Assembly: GCF_020886775.1 (NCBI RefSeq)
Contig: NZ_AP024525.1
Location: 1,488,001 to 1,552,000, forward strand
Source: Sinomonas cyclohexanicum
Lineage (GTDB): Bacteria > Actinomycetota > Actinomycetes > Actinomycetales > Micrococcaceae
Length of the DNA stretch: 64,000 bases
Direction of reading: 5' to 3'
This document shows positions 56,597-64,000 of this stretch, piece by piece (the first letter of the stretch is position 1; each line of letters starts with the position of its first letter). The notes below the pieces were generated by a model. It saw nothing but the letters and a program-made list of their open reading frames with translations. It was not told the DNA's origin and searched no databases. The position numbers and the translations under genes are program-made.

Positions 56597-57277
56597 TCAG
56601 AGGCGCTCGCGCACTTGGGAGAGGACGGTGTCCGTCGTGGTCCGCTCGGTCCACTGCGTGAACGCCGTGTCCAGCGCGTAGCGTCCGTCAGGCTGCCGCA
56701 CGAGCGTGTGCACGCCCGCGTTGTCGGGGTTGTTGAGCGACTCGAAGTACTCGACCGTCCAGTGGAACCAGCGCATGCACAGCAGGCGCATTGTCAGGCC
56801 GTGGGTCACGAGCAGGGTGTTGGGGGCATAGGCCGGCTTGCTCCAGTGCCGGTGGAGGGTCTCCATGAAGGCGGAGACGCGATCGTAGACGTCGCTGCCG
56901 GACTCGCCCTCGCGGAACCGGTAGAAGAAATGGCCGTACGAGTTGCGGAGCCGGCGCTGCTCGCCGATCTCCGCCGGGTCCTGGAAGTTCGCCCAGTCCT
57001 GCTCCCGCAGGCGCGGCTCCTCGATGATCCGCTCGGTGAGATCCGCGATGCCGAGCGCGTCGAGCGTCTGGTAGGCGCGCAGGTACGGCGACACGTACAC
57101 GCACACCTGCTCGCCCGCCAGCTTCTCGCGGATCTCCCGACCGGACGCGCGCGCCTGCGCCCGGCCGAGCTCCGTCAGCGGAATCCGATAGTCCGGCAGG
57201 CGCTCGTAGATGGTCGTGTCCTGATTGGCGGCCGACTGGCCATGCCGGACCATGATGATCTGCCGCGGCGCGCTCAT
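56597..57277 (-). CDS. Histidine-phosphatase-superfamily protein
   Basis: 226 aa from ATG 57277. IIMVRHGQSAANQDTTIYER has the RHG catalytic motif; LLVTHGLTMRLLCMRWFHWT supplies the second His. Phosphoglycerate mutase-like phosphatase; substrate unknown. The longer upstream frame is rejected because the sequence aligns only from MSAPRQIIM. Confidence 0.8.
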   Translation of the reverse strand: MSAPRQIIMVRHGQSAANQDTTIYERLPDYRIPLTELGRAQARASGREIREKLAGEQVCVYVSPYLRAYQTLDALGIADLTERIIEEPRLREQDWANFQDPAEIGEQRRLRNSYGHFFYRFREGESGSDVYDRVSAFMETLHRHWSKPAYAPNTLLVTHGLTMRLLCMRWFHWTVEYFESLNNPDNAGVHTLVRQPDGRYALDTAFTQWTERTTTDTVLSQVRERL

Positions 57278-57337
57278 AGCACCCCAGCGTAGGGCAGGCG
57301 TGCCGCCTTGGTGGCGGGGCACGGCATGATGGGATGC

Positions 57338-58138
57338 ATGCCCCAAGCACGCGCCGTCGTCCGATCCGCCTCCCGCGTCCGGTGGCGCGCCCAGCTGCTG
57401 ATCGTACTGGGGCTCTCACTGGGGCAGTCGGCGGTCTACTCCGTGGTGCAGCTACTCGACAAGGCCACCCAGGCGCCGCTCTCGCAGGGCACGAGCACGC
57501 TCAACCGGTCGCTCAGCTCCAGAGAGTACTTCGACCTCACGTACCAGCTGCTGGACATCTTCTTCGCGCTCGTCCCGGTCGCGCTCGCGCTGTACTTCGT
57601 GTGGGACGCGGTGGCCCGACGGCGCGTGGGGCCGGTGCCGTGGACGGTGCCGTTCCTGCGGCTGGGGTTCGACTTCACGCGGCCCGGGCGGGACTGGCTC
57701 TGGGGCGTGGGGCTGTTCCTCGCGATCGGCATCCCCTCGCTCGGGCTGTACTGGGCCGGGAGGGTGCTCGGGATCACGACCGCGATCATTCCCAGCGGCC
57801 TCGACCAGTACTGGTGGACCGTGCCCGTGCTCATCGTGTCCGCCATCCGGCACGCGATCCTCGAGGAGGTCATCGTGGTCGCGTTCATGCTCGGCTGGCT
57901 GCGGAGGCTCGGCTGGGCGGCGCCCGCGGCGGTTGCGGCGAGCGCCCTCCTGCGGGGCAGCTACCACCTGTACCAGGGGATCGGGCCGTTCGTGGGCAAC
58001 GCCGTCATGGGCCTCGTCTTCTGCTGGGTCTACCGCAGGTACGGGCGGGTCATGCCGCTCGTGATCGCCCACGCGCTGCTTGACATCACGGCGTTTGTGG
58101 GATTCAGCCTCGTGGGCAAGGCCATCGGCCTCGGGTGA
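57338..58138 (+). CDS. CPBP-family intramembrane protease
   Basis: 266 aa from ATG 57338. Seven or so spans; motif 1 HAILEEVIVVAFMLGWLRRL (EE-x3 variant), motif 2 LLRGSYHLYQG, motif 3 VIAHALLDI. These are the Abi/CPBP metal-site motifs. May process membrane substrates or give self-immunity; no target known. Confidence 0.75.
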   Translation: MPQARAVVRSASRVRWRAQLLIVLGLSLGQSAVYSVVQLLDKATQAPLSQGTSTLNRSLSSREYFDLTYQLLDIFFALVPVALALYFVWDAVARRRVGPVPWTVPFLRLGFDFTRPGRDWLWGVGLFLAIGIPSLGLYWAGRVLGITTAIIPSGLDQYWWTVPVLIVSAIRHAILEEVIVVAFMLGWLRRLGWAAPAAVAASALLRGSYHLYQGIGPFVGNAVMGLVFCWVYRRYGRVMPLVIAHALLDITAFVGFSLVGKAIGLG

Positions 58139-58171
58139 CTCCTCGACGATTCCTGTCGCCGAGGAGTCACC
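58134..58171 (+). terminator. 12-bp terminator with repeated right arm
   Basis: GGTGACTCCTCG (58134-58145, containing the CPBP stop) pairs perfectly with CGAGGAGTCACC (58160-58171). The right arm is repeated at 58182-58193 and partly at 58204. Confidence 0.65.
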
Positions 58172-58210
58172 TACGCACCACCGAGGAGTCACCTACGCAT
58201 GGTCGAGGAG

Positions 58211-58858
58211 TCAGATCGTGACGGCGCCGTTGGCCGTCTGGAACGTCACGCTCATGATGCCCGGGGTCCCCTTCGGCGAGACCCACTCGACCTCCACGTC
58301 CTCGAGCGGCTTCTCGACGGGCTCGCCGAGCCACTCCGTGACGCGCGCCGCGGAGCCGGCGATGGTCAGCCTGCTGAGCCGCACGGTGGCAGGGTACGCG
58401 TTGGACGGGTGGAGCTGGGGGTCGCCCTCCCACTTGAGCACGTACGGCACCTGGGGGTCGGCGATGAGCCCCAGGATGCCGATCTGCTTCCACACGAGCT
58501 CGCGACCGTCGGGGAACTTGCGGTTGCCGGGAACCGCGTGGCGGCCCAGGCGCTCCTCGATCGGGGCGAGGTCGTCGACCTCGACGCACCAGCCCATCCA
58601 GCCGCCGCCCGCGGCACTGCGGGCACGCACGGCCTGACCGAACGGCGCCTTGTCCGACGCCGGGTGGTCGAGGACCTCGACCACCTCGAGGTAGTGGTGG
58701 TCTGTGAGGGGAATGATCATGTTGCGGGTGCCGAACCGCGGGTGGACCCCTCCCTTGACCGCCTCGACACCGAGCGCGTTGGCGATCCGCTCGGTCGTGG
58801 CCAGCAGGCCATCCTCTTCGCAGGCATAAGAAACATGGTCCATACGCATGGAAGTCAT
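58211..58858 (-). CDS. Glyoxalase-like (VOC) domain protein
   Basis: 215 aa. MRMDHVSYACEEDGLLATTE, GVHPRFGTRNMIIPLTDHHY with LEVVEVLDHP, and PNAYPATVRLSRLTIAGSAA-type C-terminal module: long VOC protein of the Glyoxalase_3 type. Substrate unknown. Confidence 0.75.
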   Translation of the reverse strand: MTSMRMDHVSYACEEDGLLATTERIANALGVEAVKGGVHPRFGTRNMIIPLTDHHYLEVVEVLDHPASDKAPFGQAVRARSAAGGGWMGWCVEVDDLAPIEERLGRHAVPGNRKFPDGRELVWKQIGILGLIADPQVPYVLKWEGDPQLHPSNAYPATVRLSRLTIAGSAARVTEWLGEPVEKPLEDVEVEWVSPKGTPGIMSVTFQTANGAVTI

Positions 58859-58935
58859 GGTGCCACTTTGTGATGGGCGCCTCAGCTTAGGTGCGCCTTA
58901 CCGAGGTGGGACGTCCGAGATGAAGGGGCGGGGTC

Positions 58936-59943
58936 CTACCGTTCCGGGGCGAGCGGGAGCGTGACCTCCATGGTCGTCCCGCCGGTTCCGGTCTCGGCGA
59001 TCCGCACTGATCCGCCGTTGCGGACGGCGATGTCCCGTACGAGCGCGAGGCCCAGCCCGAAGCTTCGCCGGCCGCCGGGCGACTCCCCGCCGGCGCCGGC
59101 GTACCGCTCGAACACCCGTTCCGGTGCCGGCCCCGCGATCCCGGGGCCGGTGTCCGCGACGGTGAGCACCGCCGTCGTGCCTCGTCCCTCGCTGCCGCCG
59201 GCGACGCCGACTCGTACGGTGACGTGCCCGCCCTCGGGGGTGTACTTGAGCGCATTGTCGGCGAGGGCCACGATGACACGGCGCAGGGGGGCGGGCGCGA
59301 CGGCGACCCGCACCGCCGCCGCCGGGGCCTCGGCGGCGAGGGCAAGGCCCTTCTCGCCGGCGACGACGCCGAGGTCGCCCACGACGTCGCGCGCGAGGGC
59401 CGCGAGGTCCGTGGGCACTGCGGGCACGTCCGGGCCGCCGGAGATGCCGTGGAGGAGGTCCTCGATGACCGCCGCCAGCTTCGCGGAGTCCTGTCGCAGC
59501 TCCGCGAGGACGCCGGCCGCCTCGCTGTCCGGGCCCAGGCGTCGCTGCGCGAGCTGGATCCGGGTGTCGATGACGGTCAGCGGTGTGCGCAGCTCGTGGC
59601 TTGCGTCGGCGACGAAGGTGCGCTGCAGTGCCAGGGACTCGCCGAGCGGCCGCACCGCCTGCCGCGCCACGAGCACGCCGACCACGCCGGCCAGGACGAT
59701 CCCGAGGACGCCCCCCAGGATCAGGGCGCCGAACACGTCCACCGAGTCGAGCACGATCTGCGGCTCAGTCCGCCCGAGGTGGGCGATGACCTCCGCCGGC
59801 TGGGACTTTGCCCACACGAACAGGCCCGCCGCCGCGAGGAGGAGCACGACGACGACCGCCACCGCCCCGGCGATCTGCACCCCCACGCGCAGCGCCGCAC
59901 GCCGCAGCGCGAGCTCGTCGGAGTTGAGCGGGCGCCGGCTCAC
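58936..59943 (-). CDS. Sensor histidine kinase
   Basis: 335 aa from GTG 59943 (GTGA with the regulator). Two spans (IAGAVAVVVVLLLAAAGLFV, ILGGVLGIVLAGVVGVLVAR) with a short periplasmic loop, HAMP-like linker, H-box ADASHELRTPLTVIDTRIQL, N-box LADNALKYTP and G-boxes DTGPGIAGP, SFGLGLALVRDIA. Pairs with the response regulator upstream. Confidence 0.85.
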   Translation of the reverse strand: MSRRPLNSDELALRRAALRVGVQIAGAVAVVVVLLLAAAGLFVWAKSQPAEVIAHLGRTEPQIVLDSVDVFGALILGGVLGIVLAGVVGVLVARQAVRPLGESLALQRTFVADASHELRTPLTVIDTRIQLAQRRLGPDSEAAGVLAELRQDSAKLAAVIEDLLHGISGGPDVPAVPTDLAALARDVVGDLGVVAGEKGLALAAEAPAAAVRVAVAPAPLRRVIVALADNALKYTPEGGHVTVRVGVAGGSEGRGTTAVLTVADTGPGIAGPAPERVFERYAGAGGESPGGRRSFGLGLALVRDIAVRNGGSVRIAETGTGGTTMEVTLPLAPER

Positions 59944-60668
59944 TCGAGGTTCCCGAGCTGGTAGCCGACTCCGTGGACAGTCCTGATCACGGTCTTCTCG
60001 GTCTTCTTCCTGAGGTAGTGGACGTACGTGTCGACGACGCCGGGCGTGTCGCCAGCGTCGAACACGGACTCGAGGAGCTCTGCACGGGAGTGGACGCGGG
60101 TCGGGTCCGCCGCGAGCCGGGCCAGGAGGGCCGACTCCGCGGCGGAGAGTTCGACCCGGTGGCCGTAGGGCGAGCTGAGGATCCGGGCGGCGGGGTCGAG
60201 GTCCCACGAGCCGACCGGCAGGAGTCGCGGCACGGCAGGCTTCTCCCCGCCGGGGCCGGCGAAGGTCCGCGTGAGGGCGCGGAGCCGGGCGGCGAGCTCG
60301 TCCGAGTCGAAGGGCTTGACGAGATAGTCGTTGGCACCGGCGTCGAGGCCCTCGACCTTGTCCGGGACGCTGCCGAGCGCCGTGAGAAGCAGGATCGGGG
60401 TCGCGAGGCCCTTGGCCCGGATAGACCTCACGAGCGAGACGCCGTCCAGGCCTGGGAGCCCGCGGTCCACGACAAGCGCGTCCCACTCCTCGGCGAGCGC
60501 GAGCTCAAGCCCGGCCCGGCCGTCCGCGGCGAGCGAGACGTCGAAGTCGTCGCCGAGCAGCTCGGCCACAAGGGGGCCGAGCTGCCTGTCGTCCTCGATG
60601 AGGAGCACGCGCGGCCTCGTCTCGGGGGGAAGTGCGGGGTGGGACACGGTGGGGTCCATGGGTGACAT
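59940..60668 (-). CDS. OmpR-family response regulator
   Basis: 242 aa. Receiver: LLIEDD (acidic pocket), VVDRGLPGLDG with the phospho-Asp, TALGS and KPFDSDELAARL. C-terminal winged helix: ELSAAESALLARLAADP, VVDTYVHYLRKKTEKTVIRT, HGVGYQL. Coupled to the kinase gene. Targets unknown. Confidence 0.9.
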   Translation of the reverse strand: MSPMDPTVSHPALPPETRPRVLLIEDDRQLGPLVAELLGDDFDVSLAADGRAGLELALAEEWDALVVDRGLPGLDGVSLVRSIRAKGLATPILLLTALGSVPDKVEGLDAGANDYLVKPFDSDELAARLRALTRTFAGPGGEKPAVPRLLPVGSWDLDPAARILSSPYGHRVELSAAESALLARLAADPTRVHSRAELLESVFDAGDTPGVVDTYVHYLRKKTEKTVIRTVHGVGYQLGNLE

Positions 60669-60727
60669 TGTGCCAAGGGCCGCTGGGCACGGGCCTTCAG
60701 CGGCGGACCCCGTCTGAGGGCACGTGC

Positions 60728-60821
60728 TGACCCCCAGGAGGTGGCTCCCGGAAGGTGACCCCCAGGAGGTGGCTCCCGGAAGGTGACCCCCAGGAGGTGG
60801 CTCCCGGAAGGTGACCCCCAG
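60728..60821. repeat. 28-bp tandem repeat, three copies plus partial
   Basis: TGACCCCCAGGAGG begins at 60728, 60756 and 60784, with a truncated TGACCCCCAG at 60812; units are identical over 28 bp. Noncoding, between the regulator start and the DedA stop. Confidence 0.85.
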
Positions 60822-60824
60822 ACG

Positions 60825-61472
60825 TCAGCGGTTGCGGTACTCGCTGTCCTCGTCGACGCGCACCGGCACCGGCTCGGCCTTGGCGCCCCTGAGGCGCCGG
60901 CGCACGATCTCTATGCCGATCGGGATGACGGATGCGGCCACGATGAGCACGGACAGGACGTCGATGTTCTTCGCGATGAACTCGACGTGCCCGAGCCAGA
61001 CGCCGAGCAGCGTGATCGACACGGCCCACGCGACGCCGCCGAGCACGTTCCAGCCGAGGAACTTCCGGTACGGGTAGTGCGCCATCCCGGCCACGAGCGG
61101 CGTGTAGGTGCGCACGATCGGCACGAACCGGGCCAGGACGAGCGCCCGCCCGCCGTACCGGCCGAAGAACTCCTCGGCGCTCGCCAGATGGCTCAGCTTG
61201 AGCACTCTGGCGTCCTCGCGGAACCAGCGTTTGCCGACGACCTTGCCGAGGAGGTACCCGGCCTGGTCGCCCGCGACGGCGGCGACCGCCACCACGAGGA
61301 TGAGCACCGGCAGGCTCAGCCCGAGCTGGGCGTGCAGGAGGCCCACGGTGAACAGCAGCGAGTCGCCGGGCAGGAACGGGAAGAGCAGCCCGGACTCGAT
61401 GAAGACGATCAGGGCCACGACGCCGAGGACCCAGGGTCCAGCGCCGGTCAGGAGGGCAGTGGGATCGAGCAT
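60825..61472 (-). CDS. DedA-family membrane protein
   Basis: 215 aa. FIESGLLFPFLPGDSLLFTV, LGKVVGKRWFREDARVLKLS and LARFVPIVRTYTPLVAGMAH: the E, F-x-P-G-D and R-F-x-P-x-x-R motifs. Proposed lipid carrier flippase family. Confidence 0.85.
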   Translation of the reverse strand: MLDPTALLTGAGPWVLGVVALIVFIESGLLFPFLPGDSLLFTVGLLHAQLGLSLPVLILVVAVAAVAGDQAGYLLGKVVGKRWFREDARVLKLSHLASAEEFFGRYGGRALVLARFVPIVRTYTPLVAGMAHYPYRKFLGWNVLGGVAWAVSITLLGVWLGHVEFIAKNIDVLSVLIVAASVIPIGIEIVRRRLRGAKAEPVPVRVDEDSEYRNR

Positions 61473-61479
61473 GGAGGTA

Positions 61480-62223
61480 TCAGCGGCTTTCGAGGCGTGT
61501 GATGAACGGGATCTTGGCGAGGACCGGCGGCACGAGCCGGTTCCAGAGCCCGCAGAACAGGAGGATTCCGGCGATGGAGGCGGGGAAGGACGCGACCACG
61601 TCCATGGGGTAGTGGACGCCCACGTACACGCGGGTGTAGGCGACGAACGCCGAGAAGGCGAGCCCGCCCACGAGGACCCACATGGCCCACCGCTTGTGCC
61701 GGAACAGGAAGTACAGGGCGACGGTCAGGGACACCGCGAAGCACACGTGGCCGCTCGGGAAGCTGTTCGGGTCCATGTCCGGCGAGAGCGGGTTGGCCAG
61801 CAGGCTCGCGTCGGGGCGCTGGCGGTGCACCGCGTACTTGAACAGCAGGCTGTAGACCCACCCGAACCCGGTGATGCCGACGACGGCGATCGCGTCCACG
61901 GGCGTCCGGCGCACCGCCCAGAGCACCACGAGCAGCAGCACGAGGATCACGATCGCGCCCCGCGGCCCGAGGATCTGCTCGAGGGCGAGCGAGACCGTGT
62001 TGAGCCAGCCGACGTGCTGGGTGCTGAGCCACTGGTCGATCGCGAGTTCGGGACTGGTGTAGGACGTGGTCTTCGCACCGAAGCCGAGCGCGAGCACCAC
62101 GACGCTCATGGCGATCGGCACCACGACCCAGTGCTTGAGCGTGGGCAGGTGCGTGAGCCGGCTGCGGGCTGGGCGGCCCGCGAGGGTGCCCGGGCCGGGC
62201 GCGGCGTAGTCCGAGGTCGTCAT
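61480..62223 (-). CDS. PAP2-family phosphatase
   Basis: 247 aa, about six spans. Active-site motifs: KYAVHRQRPDAS, NSFPSGHVCFAVS and YTRVYVGVHYPMDVVASF. Dephosphorylates lipid phosphates; adjoins DedA, a frequent combination in undecaprenyl-phosphate recycling. Confidence 0.85.
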   Translation of the reverse strand: MTTSDYAAPGPGTLAGRPARSRLTHLPTLKHWVVVPIAMSVVVLALGFGAKTTSYTSPELAIDQWLSTQHVGWLNTVSLALEQILGPRGAIVILVLLLVVLWAVRRTPVDAIAVVGITGFGWVYSLLFKYAVHRQRPDASLLANPLSPDMDPNSFPSGHVCFAVSLTVALYFLFRHKRWAMWVLVGGLAFSAFVAYTRVYVGVHYPMDVVASFPASIAGILLFCGLWNRLVPPVLAKIPFITRLESR

Positions 62224-62311
62224 GACCCCATGATCACGCCGGGGGTCTAAGACTGTTCTAAGAACCGCCGCAGGCGCGGTAGCTGGCCTCCGAGCCGGGT
62301 GTCCGTTCGGC

Positions 62312-62397
62312 GGAACGAACGTGCCGGTTGAATCCCCGCGCCGTGGCTTGACTCACACGCGCGGCCCGCCCAAGCTGGGAAGCGGAACGAACGTTCC
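62312..62397. promoter_or_regulatory. Twin HipB operator candidates
   Basis: GGAACGAACGTTCC (62384-62397) is a perfect GGAACG/CGTTCC repeat with AA between. GGAACGAACGTGCC (62312-62325) differs by one base. TTGACT (62347-62352) lies between them as a possible -35. Start of hipB is at 62434. Confidence 0.7.
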
Positions 62398-62433
62398 GGA
62401 AGCTGTGACGGTGCAGGCCGGAGGTGAGCACGG

Positions 62434-62664
62434 GTGGATCGGCTGAGCCGGGCGGTCGCGGACGAGGTGAGGGCCCGGCGTCGTGCGCTCGGGCTGACCC
62501 AGCAGGACCTCGCCGAGCTCGCCGGCGTGAGCGAGCGGTTCATCCGGTTCGTCGAGCAGGCCAAGCCGAGCGTCCAGCTCGACACGCTCGAGGCGGTCCT
62601 GGGCGCCCTCGGCCTCGAGCTCCGTGTGGTCCCGCGCGGTGCGCAGCAGGCGGCCCCGCGGTGA
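62434..62664 (+). CDS. hipB: HipB-type antitoxin / repressor
   Basis: 76 aa from GTG 62434 after GGAGGTGAGCACG. RRALGLTQQDLAELAGVSER with FIRFVEQAKPSVQLDTLEAV is a full XRE HTH, followed by LGLELRVVPRG as in HipB/Y4mF antitoxins. GTGA-coupled to hipA. Represses its own operon and neutralises HipA. Confidence 0.8.
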   Translation: MDRLSRAVADEVRARRRALGLTQQDLAELAGVSERFIRFVEQAKPSVQLDTLEAVLGALGLELRVVPRGAQQAAPR

Positions 62665-63929
62665 CCCGACACCGGATCGCCGACGTCTACAAGGCGGGCG
62701 TCCTCGCCGCGCGCCTCGAGCGGACCGAGGGCGGGACCCGGTTCTCCTACCTGCCCGCATACCTCGCCGAGCGTGGCGAGCCCGTGGCGAGCACTCTGCC
62801 GCTCACGCCCCGGCCGGTCGTGACCGGCGCGGGCGCCGTCCCGCCGTTCTTCACCGGCCTCCTGCCCGAGGGACGCCGCCTTGCCTCGCTGCGCCGCGCC
62901 GTCAAGACGAGCGCCGACGATGAGCTGGGCCTCCTCATGGCCGCCGGCTCCGACCCGGTCGGCGACGTCCAGATCGTCCCCCACGGCGAACCGCTCCCGG
63001 GAAGCACTCCCGACAGTGCTGCCGGACGCGACGGAAGCCCCGCAGCCCGTGGCGACCAGCACGCCGTCGTCCTCGACGCCCGCCGCACCCCCGACTTCGC
63101 CGCGCTCCTCGACGACCCCAGCCTCGTGGACCCCAAGGCGCTCGCGGGCGTGCAGGACAAGGTGAGCGCGGGGATGATCTCGGTGCCCGCCGCGCAGTCG
63201 GGGCGGCGGTACATCCTCAAGCTCAACGCGCCCGAGTTTCCGCACGTGGTCGAGAACGAGCACCTCATGTACCGCTACGCGGCCAAGCTGCGCATCCCGG
63301 TGAGCCCGGTCAAGCTCGTCCGCGACGTGGCGGGGCGCGCCGGGCTGCTCGTCGAGCGGTTCGACAGGCCGCCCGCGCGGGACGGATCGGCAGAGGGAAC
63401 CCGGCGCCTCGCGGTCGAGGACGGCTCTCAGCTTCTGGGGCTCTACCCGGCGGACAAGTACAACGTCAGCTACGAGGAGCTGTGCCGCGCGGTGGCCGCC
63501 CACTGTGCTGCGCCGCTGCCGGCCCTGCGCAGCCTGGCCCTCCAGGGGGCCTTCGCGTGGCTCACCGGCAACGGCGACCTGCACGCCAAGAACGTTTCCG
63601 TGGTGCAGGGGCTTGCGGTGCCGGGGGAGTGGGCCATCGCACCGGTCTACGACATCCCGTCCACGGTCCCGTACGGGGACAAGTCCCTCGCGCTGCCGAT
63701 GGGCGGCAAGCGCACCGGCATCTCCCGGCGCCACTTCCTCGCGTGGGCCGAGGACCTCGGGCTGCCCGGGCGGGCTGCGGAGGGGGTGCTCGCCGCGGCG
63801 CTGCGGGCCGCGGGGCCGCTGCTTGCGGACCTCATGGCGGACGACGGCGGCCCCTCGCCGTTCGCTTCCACCGTCACCCGGGCGTGGGTCAAGGAGTTGC
63901 GCCACCGGCGACGCCTCCTCGACGGGTAA
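62661..63929 (+). CDS. hipA: HipA-type serine/threonine kinase toxin
   Basis: 422 aa from GTG 62661. N-terminal HipA domain with FFTGLLPEGRRLASLRRAVK, then VSAGMISVPAAQSGRRYILK (nucleotide loop), PHVVENEHLMYRYAAKLRIP, catalytic GNGDLHAKNVSVV and APVYDIPSTVPYGDKSLALP. All catalytic motifs intact. Known HipA phosphorylates glutamyl-tRNA synthetase; this target is inferred. Confidence 0.85.
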   Translation: MTRHRIADVYKAGVLAARLERTEGGTRFSYLPAYLAERGEPVASTLPLTPRPVVTGAGAVPPFFTGLLPEGRRLASLRRAVKTSADDELGLLMAAGSDPVGDVQIVPHGEPLPGSTPDSAAGRDGSPAARGDQHAVVLDARRTPDFAALLDDPSLVDPKALAGVQDKVSAGMISVPAAQSGRRYILKLNAPEFPHVVENEHLMYRYAAKLRIPVSPVKLVRDVAGRAGLLVERFDRPPARDGSAEGTRRLAVEDGSQLLGLYPADKYNVSYEELCRAVAAHCAAPLPALRSLALQGAFAWLTGNGDLHAKNVSVVQGLAVPGEWAIAPVYDIPSTVPYGDKSLALPMGGKRTGISRRHFLAWAEDLGLPGRAAEGVLAAALRAAGPLLADLMADDGGPSPFASTVTRAWVKELRHRRRLLDG

Positions 63930-64000
63930 GGGCGGGCGGGTCACAAAGGGCGGGCGGGTCACAGTCGGTCACACTCTTGGCCCCAGAGTCGCGGCCACCC

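Overview
The window looks like a chromosome segment of a high-GC Gram-positive bacterium, most likely a Micrococcales member of the Arthrobacter/Sinomonas type. The basis is very high GC, GTG starts, actinobacterial protein styles and a gatCAB operon. Positions 1 to about 41000 are one integrated siphovirus-like prophage that runs off the left edge. Positions about 41065 to 64000 are ordinary host chromosome.

Prophage, left to right. 1-10268 (minus strand) is the head module, transcribed right to left: large terminase, a portal-Nudix-MuF triple fusion, XkdF-type prohead protease, scaffold, HK97-type major capsid protein with an inserted domain, a glycosyltransferase-like protein, neck proteins and a cut-off basic protein. 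10383-15277 (minus) holds small terminase and about 17 tiny genes, mostly joined by ATGA/GTGA stop-start overlaps. 15405-16882 is a short plus-strand operon. 16879-27738 (minus) is a long train of small genes: zinc-finger microproteins, one- or two-helix membrane proteins, a ParB-like protein, a PNK-type 3'-phosphatase, an XRE regulator, a papain-like amidase, an HKD (phospholipase D-like) nuclease and a PD-(D/E)XK resolvase. 27963-36439 (minus) is replication/recombination: HTH protein, replication organizer beside a set of phased iterons, DNA methyltransferase, a repeat-solenoid protein, RecT, RecE-like exonuclease, a helix-hairpin-helix protein, and two intergenic arrays of three hairpins each. 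36439-39597 is the lysogeny switch (divergent promoters, XRE-like repressor) followed by a plus-strand operon with thyX. A tyrosine integrase (39804-40961) sits at the right end, 103 bp from gatC.

Host part: gatC-gatA-gatB, two VOC proteins, a DUF6069-like membrane protein, a DJ-1/PfpI protein, a LysR regulator, an HD-GYP/LuxR regulator, a threonine catabolism pair (tdh with an apparent frameshift, then kbl), an FAD oxidoreductase, hutI, membrane proteins, a histidine phosphatase, a CPBP protease, a two-component system, DedA, PAP2 and a HipBA toxin-antitoxin pair with twin operators.

The most unusual signals are in the phage noncoding DNA. Six hairpins (34698-34862 and 35465-35634) have different but complementary stems around a loop of fixed length (30 nt, once 31) with conserved bases, arranged 3+3 around one gene. 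Three promoters share a long identical architecture, and a CGTTACC word recurs at the inferred phage control regions. Five GCTAT iterons are spaced at 11-12 bp beside the replication gene.
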